Positions 15,318 through 23,639 of a stretch of 28,911 nucleotides of DNA are shown piece after piece (position 1 is the stretch's first letter; each line of letters starts with the position of its first letter). The notes below the pieces were generated by a model. It did not search any database and had not been told where the DNA came from. It worked only from the letters and a program-made list of their open reading frames with translations. The position numbers and the translations under genes are program-made. Location of the stretch: positions 1 through 28,911 of the forward strand of contig CAZUWY010000018.1 of assembly GCA_964624395.1 (NCBI GenBank), given 5' to 3'. Source of the stretch: UBA1046 sp964624395. Lineage in GTDB: Bacteria; Bacillota; Clostridia; Saccharofermentanales; DTU023.

Positions 15318-16412
15318 ATGAGGTTCGAGTGTTCAAGAACAAATCTGGTTGAGGCAATTAATACCGTACAAAAAGCAGTATCTTTAAGGTCAACAATGCC
15401 TATCCTTGACGGTATTTTGTTGGAGGTAACTGATAATATCAAGCTCACTGGTTATGATATGGAGACGGGAATTGAATATAATCTGCCGGCAGAAATATAT
15501 AAAACAGGCAATGTTGTTATAAATTCACGCCTGTTTGGCAATATTGTCCGCCGACTGCCGGAAGAGGCAATTTCCTTTGAGCTGAAAGAGGGCAATATTA
15601 TCAATATAGAAAGCGGTTCTTCATCATTCCAGCTCAGAGCTCTGCCTGCCGAAGACTATCCGAAGATTCCCATTGTTGAAGAGGCAAAGAAGATGACTTT
15701 GCCGCAGGGAATCTTAAAGGAAATGATCCTCCAGTCTAGCTTTGCAGCTTCAATTGACGAAAGCAGGCCAATCTTGAACGGAATCAATGTCATAGCTGAA
15801 AAAAAGAGCCTATCTATGGTTGCTATCGATGGTTTCAGGCTGGCGCTGCGCAAAGAAGAGATTGAGGGAGAACTGACCGATACTCAATTTATCGTTCCTG
15901 CCAGAACCTTGAACGAAGTTGCCCGGGTACTGGATGATGGCCTTGTCGAACTCTCAATATCGCATAATCATATTCTCTTTGACATGGGTAGCGTTTTAGT
16001 TGTCTCTCGTCTGATTCAAGGTGAGTTTATGGATTACAACAGCATACTGCCCAGAAACCAAGAAAGCAGTATGACCATCACCACCAAAAGTCTGCTCGAT
16101 GCTTTTGAACGGGCTTCTTTGGTGATCAGAACTGAAGATAGAAGATTTTCAGTCACTCTGCAGACAAATAATGATGAGGTGCTAAGCATTAGCGCCAAGA
16201 CGGATATTGGTTCTTCCCATGAAGAGCTGAACATCGCTATGTCCGGAAAACTCTTCGATATAGATTTTAATCCCAAGTATTTTGTCGAGGCCTTAAAAGT
16301 GATCACGGATGAAGAAATCCTGATTACCTTTAACGGCAGCCTTGGTCCCTGTGTTATAAATCCGGTCGAGGGAGACTCCTTTAGCTATTTAGTCCTGCCT
16401 CTTAGACGCTAG
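15318..16412 (+). CDS. dnaN: DNA polymerase III beta subunit (sliding clamp)
   Basis: A 364-residue protein of the normal length for the ring-forming clamp that tethers DNA polymerase III to DNA. Family segments are MRFECSRTNLVEAINTVQKAVS at the N-terminus (strand and helix of domain 1), TMPILDGILLEV, FAASIDESRPILNGI, AIDGFRLA, ARTLNEVARVL and the C-terminal SFSYLVLPLRR. AAGGAG is 8 nt before the ATG. The recF start codon follows the stop codon with no gap. Confidence 0.96.
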   Translation: MRFECSRTNLVEAINTVQKAVSLRSTMPILDGILLEVTDNIKLTGYDMETGIEYNLPAEIYKTGNVVINSRLFGNIVRRLPEEAISFELKEGNIINIESGSSSFQLRALPAEDYPKIPIVEEAKKMTLPQGILKEMILQSSFAASIDESRPILNGINVIAEKKSLSMVAIDGFRLALRKEEIEGELTDTQFIVPARTLNEVARVLDDGLVELSISHNHILFDMGSVLVVSRLIQGEFMDYNSILPRNQESSMTITTKSLLDAFERASLVIRTEDRRFSVTLQTNNDEVLSISAKTDIGSSHEELNIAMSGKLFDIDFNPKYFVEALKVITDEEILITFNGSLGPCVINPVEGDSFSYLVLPLRR

Positions 16413-17618
16413 ATGCGCGTAACTAGCATTAAATTAAAAAATTTTAGAAATTACACTCAGCTCGAGCAGGAATTTTACCCTGGAGCACAGATTATTTATG
16501 GCAAAAACGCTCAGGGCAAGACAAATATCCTTGAAGCTATCTTCCTTTGCACCTGCGCCCGCTCACACCGCACAGGCAAGGATTTGGAACTTGTCCGCCA
16601 GGGATCTGACGATTATGATGTTGAGGTTAAATTTACCACTGACAAGGGCAGAGAAGAAGAGATCCGCATCCACTATCTAGCTGCGATTGACGGTGATCCC
16701 CTGAGAGCAAAACCGCTGCGTCACATTTACCATAACGGTGTTCGCCTTGAGCGGCTGAGCGATATGATGGGTCTTTTTAATGCCGTCATCTTTGCACCCG
16801 AGGATTTACAGATTATTAAAGATGGCCCTTCAGCCAGAAGGCGCTTCCTTGATCTCTTGCTTACTCAGCTGTATCCTGCCTATTTTCGTGATCTTATGCA
16901 GTACCAGCATTTGCTCGGCCAGCGCAATAATTTGCTGAAAAAGATCAGGGATAAAAACAAAGAAATCTATGAATATGATCTCTCGCTTGAGGTCTGGGAT
17001 GAGCAGATATCCAGCTGTGCAAGCAGGATAATAAACCGTCGACAAAAGACGGTTGATCAGATTGATAGTTTGGCAAAGGATGCTATTGCTCAGATAACCG
17101 GCCTGAAGGAAAAACTGGATATCCGTTATCGCTCGGTGACATCTGCGGCCAAGCTAACGGATACTGGAGAAATAGAAAAATTTCTGAAAAGACGCCTGCG
17201 TGAGCAGGCCATAGAAGACATCAGGCGGGGCAATACCAGTATCGGCCCTCATCGGGATGATCTTATCCTCAGCTTAAATGAAACTGAAGTCCGTCCCTAC
17301 GCCTCACAGGGCCAGCAAAGATCGGTGGTTTTGGCCCTAAAGCTGGCAGAGCTTTTGCTCATGCGCAAGAAAACAGGTGAAAGCCCGGTATTACTGCTAG
17401 ATGATGTTATGTCGGAGTTAGACAGCAGCCGGCGTCACAGCCTCTTAAAAACAATTGAGGGCCAGCAGTCCTTTATAACCTGCACAGATCTAGCTCAAGT
17501 TTTAAATATCTGTGGCCCGGACTCAGAAGATTTGACGGCAGCCTTTGGCGAATATGCAATTTTTGAAGTTGAACAGGCTACTGTTAGCAAGAAATCTTTT
17601 CCTGCCGGCACTGACTGA
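16413..17618 (+). CDS. recF: DNA replication and repair protein RecF
   Basis: A 401-residue SMC-like ATPase that binds gapped DNA and helps load RecA through RecO and RecR. Walker A is GKNAQGKTNILEA near the N-terminus, the signature region is ASQGQQRSVVLALKLAE, and Walker B is PVLLLDDVMSELD. The TSIGPHRDDL segment is also typical. Its ATG directly follows the dnaN TAG, so the two are translationally coupled. In most Bacillota a small S4-domain RNA-binding protein gene (yaaA) lies between dnaN and recF; it is absent here. The C-terminal tail (about the last 20 residues) is poorly conserved. Confidence 0.96.
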   Translation: MRVTSIKLKNFRNYTQLEQEFYPGAQIIYGKNAQGKTNILEAIFLCTCARSHRTGKDLELVRQGSDDYDVEVKFTTDKGREEEIRIHYLAAIDGDPLRAKPLRHIYHNGVRLERLSDMMGLFNAVIFAPEDLQIIKDGPSARRRFLDLLLTQLYPAYFRDLMQYQHLLGQRNNLLKKIRDKNKEIYEYDLSLEVWDEQISSCASRIINRRQKTVDQIDSLAKDAIAQITGLKEKLDIRYRSVTSAAKLTDTGEIEKFLKRRLREQAIEDIRRGNTSIGPHRDDLILSLNETEVRPYASQGQQRSVVLALKLAELLLMRKKTGESPVLLLDDVMSELDSSRRHSLLKTIEGQQSFITCTDLAQVLNICGPDSEDLTAAFGEYAIFEVEQATVSKKSFPAGTD

Positions 17619-17641
17619 AAGCGAGATATTCTCATTGCTCT

Positions 17642-17657
17642 TATATACGCGCGCGCG
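17642..17657. other. 16-bp alternating pyrimidine-purine tract, Z-DNA prone
   Basis: TATATACGCGCGCGCG alternates pyrimidine and purine without a break, including (CG)5. It lies just upstream of the extended -10 of the remB-gyrB promoter and occupies the place of the -35 box. Confidence 0.8.
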
Positions 17658-17667
17658 AGTTTCTTTA

Positions 17668-17676
17668 TGTTATAAT
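17668..17676 (+). promoter_or_regulatory. Extended -10 promoter of remB-gyrB
   Basis: TGTTATAAT is a perfect extended -10, 42 bp before the remB ATG, with no -35 match because a CG-alternating tract lies there. It is the same 9-mer as in the hisS promoter. Confidence 0.6.
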
Positions 17677-17717
17677 AGATAGGTTAAGTGGATTAGTATA
17701 AAGCAAGAAGGATTCTG

Positions 17718-17996
17718 ATGTACATTCATATCGGTGCAGACGTCTCAATACCTGCTGAATGGATAATTGGCATATTTGATCTCGATAGTGCTACCGGGGC
17801 TGCTCCAGATACGGTAAGGTTTCTTGCCCGGGCAGAACAGTCCAACTGTGTGGATATGCTGACCTCAGACATACCGCGTAGTTTTATTGTGACTATGGAC
17901 AGGGTTTTTTTATCCGCTGTTTCAGCCTCTACTCTGCGTCTGCGCTGGCAAAGAGGCAATGAGATCAAATTGGCAAAGGACTTAATAAGGGATTAG
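17718..17996 (+). CDS. remB: RemB/YaaB-like extracellular matrix regulator (DUF370)
   Basis: A 92-residue protein of the DUF370 family. The N-terminus MYIHIGADVSIPAEWIIGIFDLD matches the RemB group, and the middle SFIVTMDRVFLSAVSASTL is the conserved core. In Bacillus subtilis remB (yaaB) lies at the same place between recF and gyrB, and RemA, its relative, is a DNA-binding activator of matrix genes. A function in DNA binding is inferred from family and position only. AGAAGGA precedes the ATG. The gyrB start is 5 bp after the stop, so the two are cotranscribed. Confidence 0.85.
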   Translation: MYIHIGADVSIPAEWIIGIFDLDSATGAAPDTVRFLARAEQSNCVDMLTSDIPRSFIVTMDRVFLSAVSASTLRLRWQRGNEIKLAKDLIRD

Positions 17997-18001
17997 ATGA
18001 A

Positions 18002-20104
18002 ATGAAGGAAGAAAATAATTTGCATAATCAAGATGATTTAGCATTAAATAATTTATTGGAGCGCGCTGAAGAAGATGCAACTGCGAGACTTGAAGCAGAA
18101 GCCAACGGTTTGCTGAATCTGGCGGATGATCCCAGAGCACTGGTTGAGGATTTTGAGGAAAATCCTGAAGATATTATCCTGGACACATCAGGCTTTAATA
18201 CCAGAAGCGATTCTGAATATTCAGATGAAGATATTCAGGTGCTGGAGGGATTGGAAGCTGTCAGGAAACGTCCGGGCATGTATATCGGCGATACTACTCC
18301 TCGAGGGCTGCACCATCTGGCCTATGAAATTGTGGCAAATTCAGTCGATGAAGCTCTGGCCGGGCGCTGCGATGAGATTATTGTCTCTGTCCATCCCGAT
18401 CAATCAATTACCGTTGAGGACAATGGCATCGGCATCCCTGTGGGCATCCACCCGCAGACGGGGATTCCAACAGTTGAAGTTGTTCACACCATGCTTCATG
18501 CAGGTGGAAAATTTGGTGGTGGAGCCTATTCGGTTTCAGGCGGCTTGCACGGTGTCGGCGCCGCTGTGGTCAATGCCCTTTCCTCCTGGATGGAGGTTAC
18601 CGTCAATCGAGATGGTAAAGAGCACAGGATTCGCTTTGAAAGAGGCGTAACCACAGAGCCTTTGCATGTCGTTGCCAGCACTAAAAAAACAGGTACGATC
18701 ACCAGATTCAAACCTGACCCTCAGGTCTTTCCCGATGATGTTATGGATTTTGATCTGATGATCACGCGCTACCGGGAAATGGCCTTTTTGAACCGAGGGG
18801 TCAATATTGAACTGCGAGATCTGCGGACAGAGCCCTACAATATTAAAGAGCTTTATTATGAAGGTGGAATTGTGTCCTTTGTTGAATATTTGAACAAGCA
18901 CAAAAGAGCCCTGCACAGCCCGCCGATTTATTTTTCCAATCAGGAAAAGAATACTTTCGTCGAGGTTGCCATCCAGTATAACGACTCCTATTCAGAAAAC
19001 GTCTATTCCTATGCCAATAATATCGCCACCATTGAGGGAGGAACGCATCTCACTGGTTTTCGCTCTGCTATCACGAAAACAATCAATGACTATGCCAGAA
19101 AATACAATTATCTCAAAGAAAATGATAGAAATCTTTCCGGAGATGATATCCGGGAAGGTATGGCGGCCATTATTAGTGTTAAACTGCCGGAGCCTCAATT
19201 TGAAGGACAGACAAAATCCAAGCTGGGCAATGCTGAGATCAGAACAATTGTTGAATCGGTGACCAATGATAAGCTGGCTGCTTACTTGGAGGAAAACCCT
19301 TCCGTGGCCCGCATAGTGATGGATAAATCCCTTGCTGCCGCCAGGGCCAGCGAGGCTGCGCGCAAGGCCAGAAACCTGACCAGAAGGGTCAGTGTGCTGG
19401 AATCCAATGTTTTACCGGGGAAACTGGCGGACTGCTCAGAGAAAGATCCTACTTTTTGTGAACTCTTCATAGTCGAGGGAGATTCCGCCGGCGGGACCGC
19501 CAAAAACGGGCGGGAGAGAAAATACCAGGCCATCTTGCCACTATGGGGCAAAATGCTCAATGTTGAAAAAGCGAGGGTTGACCGGGTGCTGGACAACGAA
19601 AAGCTGGTGCCTGTGGTTATGTCTCTGGGCTCTGGGATCGGCAGTGATTTTGATTTGTCCAAACTTAGATACCACAAAATCGTATTGATGGCAGACGCAG
19701 ATGTTGACGGTGCCCATATTCGCACTTTGCTGCTGACCTTCTTTTTTCGCTATATGAAGCCTTTAGTCGAGGCAGGTCATGTTTATATTGCAGTTCCCCC
19801 CCTCTACAGAGTTTATAATGGCAATGAAAGCCATTATGCCTATGAAGAGGGAGATATTGAAAAGATTCTAGCCGAGACAGGTTGGGCCAATTATAAAATT
19901 CAGCGCTTTAAGGGTCTTGGTGAAATGAATCCTGACCAGTTGTGGGAAACAACGATGAATCCTGAAACTCGCTATCTCAAACAAGTCAATGTCAGTGACG
20001 CTCAGGCAGCTGATGAAATATTCACTCTTTTGATGGGGGATAAAGTTGAACCGCGTCGTGACTTTATCCGCGCCAATGCTATCTATGCCAATACAGATGT
20101 TTAA
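18002..20104 (+). CDS. gyrB: DNA gyrase subunit B with acidic N-terminal extension
   Basis: A 700-residue type IIA topoisomerase subunit (usual length about 640). Residues 1-74 are an extra acidic segment. The GHKL ATPase follows: QVLEGLEAVRKRPGMYIGD (79-97), VEDNGIGIPV and GGLHGVGAAVVNAL. The transducer domain has GGTHLTGFRSA. The TOPRIM domain has CELFIVEGDSAGGTAK and MADADVDGAHIRTLLLTFF, and the C-terminus has QRFKGLGEMNPDQLW. It introduces negative supercoils together with GyrA. GyrB rather than ParE is indicated by position after recF-remB. No alternative start codon is better placed; the ATG is 5 bp after remB. gyrA does not follow; parS sites and parAB do. Confidence 0.95.
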   Translation: MKEENNLHNQDDLALNNLLERAEEDATARLEAEANGLLNLADDPRALVEDFEENPEDIILDTSGFNTRSDSEYSDEDIQVLEGLEAVRKRPGMYIGDTTPRGLHHLAYEIVANSVDEALAGRCDEIIVSVHPDQSITVEDNGIGIPVGIHPQTGIPTVEVVHTMLHAGGKFGGGAYSVSGGLHGVGAAVVNALSSWMEVTVNRDGKEHRIRFERGVTTEPLHVVASTKKTGTITRFKPDPQVFPDDVMDFDLMITRYREMAFLNRGVNIELRDLRTEPYNIKELYYEGGIVSFVEYLNKHKRALHSPPIYFSNQEKNTFVEVAIQYNDSYSENVYSYANNIATIEGGTHLTGFRSAITKTINDYARKYNYLKENDRNLSGDDIREGMAAIISVKLPEPQFEGQTKSKLGNAEIRTIVESVTNDKLAAYLEENPSVARIVMDKSLAAARASEAARKARNLTRRVSVLESNVLPGKLADCSEKDPTFCELFIVEGDSAGGTAKNGRERKYQAILPLWGKMLNVEKARVDRVLDNEKLVPVVMSLGSGIGSDFDLSKLRYHKIVLMADADVDGAHIRTLLLTFFFRYMKPLVEAGHVYIAVPPLYRVYNGNESHYAYEEGDIEKILAETGWANYKIQRFKGLGEMNPDQLWETTMNPETRYLKQVNVSDAQAADEIFTLLMGDKVEPRRDFIRANAIYANTDV

Positions 20105-20163
20105 AATGAAATAGGCTTAGAGAAATAGTTCTAGCAAAACCTTTTAATTGAATTAATTTTACA

Positions 20164-20179
20164 TGTTTCACGTGAAACA
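20164..20179. promoter_or_regulatory. parS: parS centromere site 1
   Basis: TGTTTCACGTGAAACA is a perfect 16-bp palindrome identical to the Bacillus parS sequence bound by ParB/Spo0J. It lies between gyrB and parA, about 6.5 kb from the dnaA start. Confidence 0.97.
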
Positions 20180-20216
20180 TCGTTGCTGATATTATAATTT
20201 TTAATAAAAGCGGCAA

Positions 20217-20232
20217 TGTTCCACGTGAAACA
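20217..20232. promoter_or_regulatory. parS: parS centromere site 2
   Basis: TGTTCCACGTGAAACA differs by one base (T to C at position 5) from the first site, a change tolerated in known parS sites. The centres of the two sites are 53 bp apart, so both can seed one ParB cluster. Confidence 0.93.
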
Positions 20233-20328
20233 TATAGTGATAGATTTAAAATCAGAATATATTTGATTGACTTTAGCGGGAATTAGATATTATTGTGATA
20301 GTATATGAGCGGCAAATTGGAGGTTGAA

Positions 20329-21123
20329 ATGGGCTATGTCGTTTCAGTTGTAAACCAAAAGGGCGGTGTAGGCAAGACCACCACAGCTGTTAATCTGGCA
20401 GCATATCTGGGTAAAAGTTCCGAAAAAACATTGTTAATTGATGCCGACCCCCAGGGCAATGCCACTTCCGGTCTCGGTTTTGCCAAAAAAGAACAAGATA
20501 AGACCATTTATAATGTTCTAGTCGATGATCTCCCTATCAAGGACGCCATTCAAAAAACAAAATACAAGAATTTATCTCTTTGCCCTTCAAATATTGATTT
20601 GACCGGCGCCGAGATAGAGCTTATTACTTTTGACAAAAGAGAGAGAGTGCTGGCAAATGCCATCAAGGAAATACGCAAGGATTACGATTTTATCCTGATA
20701 GACTGCCCTCCCTCCCTAGGGCTGATAACCCTCAATGCTCTGACTGCCTCCGATTTCATCTTGATTCCCATTCAAGCGGAGTACTATGCCCTGGAAGGAC
20801 TTGAACAGTTATTGGATACCTATTCCAGAGTTAAGGCAAGCAGTAATCCTTCCCTGGAAATAATGGGTATAGTAGTGACAATGTTTGATACCAGGACTCA
20901 ATTGTCTCATCAAGTGGAAGATGAGGTGAGAACTCATTTCCCCAATCAGGTATTTAATACGATTATTCCCCGCAATATACGGTTAAGTGAAGCTCCCAGC
21001 CATGGTAAACCAATTCTCGATTACGATAAATGGTCACGAGGCGGTAGAGCATACGCGGCCTTGTCAAAAGAGGTCATCCGCAAGAAGAAGATTAAGGAGT
21101 TTTTAGATGGCTCAAGAAGGTAA
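20329..21123 (+). CDS. parA: Chromosome partitioning ATPase ParA (Soj)
   Basis: A 264-residue deviant-Walker ATPase that moves or loads origins with ParB. Visible are the Walker A KGGVGKTTTAVNL with the signature lysine, LLIDADPQGNAT, Walker B FILIDCPPSLGLITLNAL and IPIQAEYYALEGLEQLL. The protein starts almost directly with the P-loop, as in chromosomal Soj proteins, with no N-terminal HTH. The ATG at 20329 is chosen because GGAGG lies 5 nt before it; an in-frame ATG at 20305 would add eight residues without a signal. It overlaps parB by 17 bp. Confidence 0.95.
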   Translation: MGYVVSVVNQKGGVGKTTTAVNLAAYLGKSSEKTLLIDADPQGNATSGLGFAKKEQDKTIYNVLVDDLPIKDAIQKTKYKNLSLCPSNIDLTGAEIELITFDKRERVLANAIKEIRKDYDFILIDCPPSLGLITLNALTASDFILIPIQAEYYALEGLEQLLDTYSRVKASSNPSLEIMGIVVTMFDTRTQLSHQVEDEVRTHFPNQVFNTIIPRNIRLSEAPSHGKPILDYDKWSRGGRAYAALSKEVIRKKKIKEFLDGSRR

Positions 21124-22039
21124 AGGAAATAAGACAGGATCCGCTAAAGACAGCCGAAGTGGTAAACGCGGTTTAGGCAAAGGATTAAATGCCTTAATAA
21201 CTGCCGATGTTTTAACTACCACTAACGATCCTTCCCAGGAGCAGGTCAGGAACATCAATATAAATGAGATAAGTCCCAATCAGGACCAGCCAAGAAAAGA
21301 TTTCGACCCCGCCAGCCTGGAAGAACTAGCTCAGTCCATTGAAAGTAATGGCATTGTTCAACCGCTGCTGGTGGTGGCCAATCAAGATAACAACGACTAT
21401 ATGATTGTAGCCGGTGAAAGGCGCTGGCGCGCTGCCCGGATGGTGGGCTTGAAAGAGGTTCCGGCAATAGTGCGCAAATTAGACGATCAAGAGGTTCAGC
21501 GAATTTCTCTGATTGAAAATATAAATAGAGAAGATTTAAATCAGATTGAAGAGGCACTGGCCTTTCATAAACTGCTTGAGGATTTCAAGATGACCCAGGA
21601 GCAGTTGGCCAAGGATATTGGTCGCAGCAGGCCGGCTATCACAAATAGTCTTAGACTTCTTAAACTGCCTCAAGCCATCCAAGATCATGTCCGGGCTGGA
21701 GCACTCAGTGCAGGCCATGCCAGGACCCTGCTTGCACTTGAATCTAAAGAGAGTATGCTCCAGCTGGCAGAGACGATAATAGAAAAATCGCTGACAGTGC
21801 GAGAGACAGAAAGAGCTGTTCAGGCAAGAAGTAAGTCTGTCCAAGCAGCCGGCAAAGAAAAAAGCAATGATGCTCAGGACTTGAGCATCAAGGGCATGGC
21901 GGAACAGATATCCAAGGCATTAGGAACAAAAGTTCGCTTTTCTTTCAAACAAGGCAAGGGTTCTATCACCATCCCCTACAGAAATCTTGATGATCTTAAC
22001 AGATTGCTCGATCGTTTAGGGATCAGAGAAGAAAAATAG
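21107..22039 (+). CDS. parB: Chromosome partitioning protein ParB (Spo0J)
   Basis: A 310-residue CTP-dependent DNA clamp that loads at parS and spreads. Residues 1-40 are basic with RGLGKGLNALI, the ParA-stimulating motif. The CTP-binding domain has NQDQPRKDFD, ESNGIVQPLLV, GERRWRAARM and LIENINREDLN. The helix-turn-helix is TQEQLAKDIGRSRPAITNSLRLLKLP. The C-terminal dimerization domain ends in LDRLGIREEK. The position next to parA and the two parS sites upstream fit its role. It starts inside the end of parA, so translation is coupled; nucleoid occlusion protein Noc is excluded by this context. Confidence 0.95.
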   Translation: MAQEGKGNKTGSAKDSRSGKRGLGKGLNALITADVLTTTNDPSQEQVRNININEISPNQDQPRKDFDPASLEELAQSIESNGIVQPLLVVANQDNNDYMIVAGERRWRAARMVGLKEVPAIVRKLDDQEVQRISLIENINREDLNQIEEALAFHKLLEDFKMTQEQLAKDIGRSRPAITNSLRLLKLPQAIQDHVRAGALSAGHARTLLALESKESMLQLAETIIEKSLTVRETERAVQARSKSVQAAGKEKSNDAQDLSIKGMAEQISKALGTKVRFSFKQGKGSITIPYRNLDDLNRLLDRLGIREEK

Positions 22040-22151
22040 TATCGCTTTATTATTTTGGAACATTTATTGTCTGACCTGCGTCTAAGAGGTAGCAGGTACT
22101 TATCTGTGAACTGCTAAAACAAAAATGACAACTAGCTAGGAGGTTATGATA

Positions 22152-23207
22152 ATGAAAACAGCAGCAAATCGCCGCATTATGGCATTAATCTTAATCATAT
22201 TTGTTTCTATCGGCTTATTGAGCGCCTGCTCAAGCTCTAACGATATGCCGGCTGAACGAGTTAGCAAAGGTGAGTATTATAATGGGATGGTAGAAGAACC
22301 GCAGGCCTCACCAGAGATGGGAAGTGACGGCTTTTATGATGAGAGCCCTGCCGACGCTGATTTTAATACGACGGACGACAGCAATGTAGACTCAGGGGCA
22401 GATCTTTTGGCCATGAGAAAGATCATTAAGACTTATTCGTACTCCATAGAAACAAAGAATTTTGATGAAACTCTGAATAATATCAGAACATCGATTGACG
22501 AAACCCAGGGATATATTCTTTTTTCCAATGTCTATGCCTCGGGTTACAGCGACAGCGGACCCAAGCGTGCCGATCTCCAAATACGTATCCCTGTGCAATA
22601 TGTGCCACAGTTTAGAGAGCAGTTAAATGGTGCCGGCAAAATAATTAATCAGGGAGAAGAAAGCGAGGATGTCACCAATCGCTACTATGACACCGAGCAA
22701 AGAATACAGTCGCTTGAAGGCCAGCTGAACAGACTTAACAGCCTGTATGAGCGGGCAGAGATAATGGCAGATATCATTGAGGTGCAGACGAAAATTGAAG
22801 ATGTGACCAGAGAGCTTGAGTATCTCAAAGGCCAAAAGAGCAGAATGGATCATTATGTTGATTTCTCCACGATTTCAATTCATTTAGCAGAAGTTAAAGA
22901 TTATACGCATACAGAAGCAGTTTCAAAATCTCTGGGTGAGAGAATCAGTGATGCCTTCTCGCAAATGATCCTGGGCCTTAAGCGTGGTGGGGAGAACTTC
23001 ATCGTAAATATCGTCTACTATATCCCCGGCCTTCTGATCTTTTCAATCATTATCCTTGTGCTTGTATTGCTTGTAAGGAAGAGAAGAAGACGCAAGAATC
23101 AGCTCAATCCGGAAGTAAAAAGCAAAAGAAAAGGTAAGCGATTCAAAGTTGAAGAGATAGCTGTCGAAGAGCATACTGATCTGGAAGATGGCAATTTGCC
23201 CGAATAA
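22152..23207 (+). CDS. DUF4349 domain-containing membrane lipoprotein
   Basis: A 351-residue predicted lipoprotein. Residues 1-25 form a signal peptide with the lipobox LLSAC (Cys26). A short acidic low-complexity region follows, then a DUF4349 domain (about 90-270: RKIIKTYSYSIETKNFDETL, then VTNRYYDTEQRIQSLEGQLNRLN with coiled-coil character and YVDFSTISIHL). A transmembrane helix (about 283-307) and a basic tail RKRRRRKN come near the C-terminus. The protein is therefore anchored twice, by lipid and by helix. No molecular function is established for the family. The ATG at 22152 is preferred over the one at 22146 because AGGAGG (22138-22143) is 8 nt from it and only 2 nt from the other. A terminator follows. 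Confidence 0.85.
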   Translation: MKTAANRRIMALILIIFVSIGLLSACSSSNDMPAERVSKGEYYNGMVEEPQASPEMGSDGFYDESPADADFNTTDDSNVDSGADLLAMRKIIKTYSYSIETKNFDETLNNIRTSIDETQGYILFSNVYASGYSDSGPKRADLQIRIPVQYVPQFREQLNGAGKIINQGEESEDVTNRYYDTEQRIQSLEGQLNRLNSLYERAEIMADIIEVQTKIEDVTRELEYLKGQKSRMDHYVDFSTISIHLAEVKDYTHTEAVSKSLGERISDAFSQMILGLKRGGENFIVNIVYYIPGLLIFSIIILVLVLLVRKRRRRKNQLNPEVKSKRKGKRFKVEEIAVEEHTDLEDGNLPE

Positions 23208-23232
23208 GGAACTTTTATAAATCAATATGATT

Positions 23233-23264
23233 AAAAGAGTCCTGCACAAGCAGGCTCTTTTTTT
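23233..23264 (+). terminator. Intrinsic terminator after the DUF4349 gene
   Basis: AAAAGAGTCCTGC-acaa-GCAGGCTCTTTT, a stem with a single bulged base followed by a run of T. Confidence 0.9.
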
Positions 23265-23338
23265 CTGCTTGATGGCTAAGCTTTAAGCACACGTTTAGGC
23301 CTTTTACTTGAAGAAACAAAGTATTCAAACAAAGCATT

Positions 23339-23358
23339 AGCTCAAAAAAATTTGAGCT
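23339..23358. promoter_or_regulatory. Inverted repeat overlapping the mgtE leader promoter
   Basis: AGCTCAAA-aaaa-TTTGAGCT is a perfect 8-bp inverted repeat that abuts and slightly overlaps the predicted -35 box. It is not followed by T residues, so an operator is more likely than a terminator. Confidence 0.4.
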
Positions 23359-23385
23359 GGCAGATATCTTGTGCTAATCTATAAA
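23357..23385 (+). promoter_or_regulatory. Promoter of the mgtE transcript
   Basis: CTGGCA (23357-23362), 17 bp, TATAAA (23380-23385). The predicted start near 23392 gives a 5' leader of nearly 250 nt before mgtE. Confidence 0.4.
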
Positions 23386-23425
23386 GTGGCAAATAAGAGA
23401 GTAGTGAAGAAAGGGGAGAGTTCTG

Positions 23426-23524
23426 ATGGATGTTCATTTATGCTGTGAAATTGAATCAGATGAGTATCGATCGTGGAGTAGAAATCTTATAAAAGAACTC
23501 TGTCCTTGGAGTCTTCTATTCTAA
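23426..23524 (+). CDS. Candidate leader peptide upstream of mgtE (32 residues)
   Basis: This short ORF begins with ATG seven bases after AGGGGAG (23412-23418), a better ribosome binding site than many genes here have. The 32-residue product has CCEIESDE near its N-terminus, a run with four acidic residues in six (EIESDE), and ends KELCPWSLLF. It is the only good start signal in the leader besides mgtE. Its last third lies in the predicted stem-loop 23478-23531, so translating ribosomes would open that structure. In enterobacteria, leader peptides of mgtA (mgtL) with acidic and proline-rich sequence sense low magnesium by destabilizing ribosomes. A similar role here is inference; no homologue is recognised. 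Confidence 0.4.
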   Translation: MDVHLCCEIESDEYRSWSRNLIKELCPWSLLF

Positions 23525-23531
23525 TTTCTAC
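23478..23531 (+). promoter_or_regulatory. Leader stem-loop overlapping the end of the short ORF before mgtE
   Basis: GTAGAAAT (23478-23485) pairs perfectly with ATTTCTAC (23524-23531). An inner stem AGAA-CTC (23494-23500) pairs with GAG-TTCT (23509-23517, two bulged bases). A second stem AATATTA/TAATATT follows (23557-23563 with 23580-23586). The stop codon of the short ORF (23522-23524) is in the closing arm of the first stem. None of this matches the M-box magnesium riboswitch. Confidence 0.45.
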
Positions 23532-23639
23532 AGCTTTCATCGAATAATTCAAATTAAATATTAGATGCCTTCTGATGCTTAATATTCTTCGCATAAAAGA
23601 TCATAATCAGATCATGCCTCTCCTTCAGGGGGTCGATAG

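Noticed and set aside
22074..22097. Inverted repeat ACCTGC/GCAGGT after parB
   Set aside because: The arms are only 6 bp with a 12-nt loop and no T-tract, which is expected by chance at this length.
23265..23639. M-box magnesium riboswitch before mgtE
   Set aside because: The conserved M-box blocks could not be found by eye; the stems present have a different arrangement.
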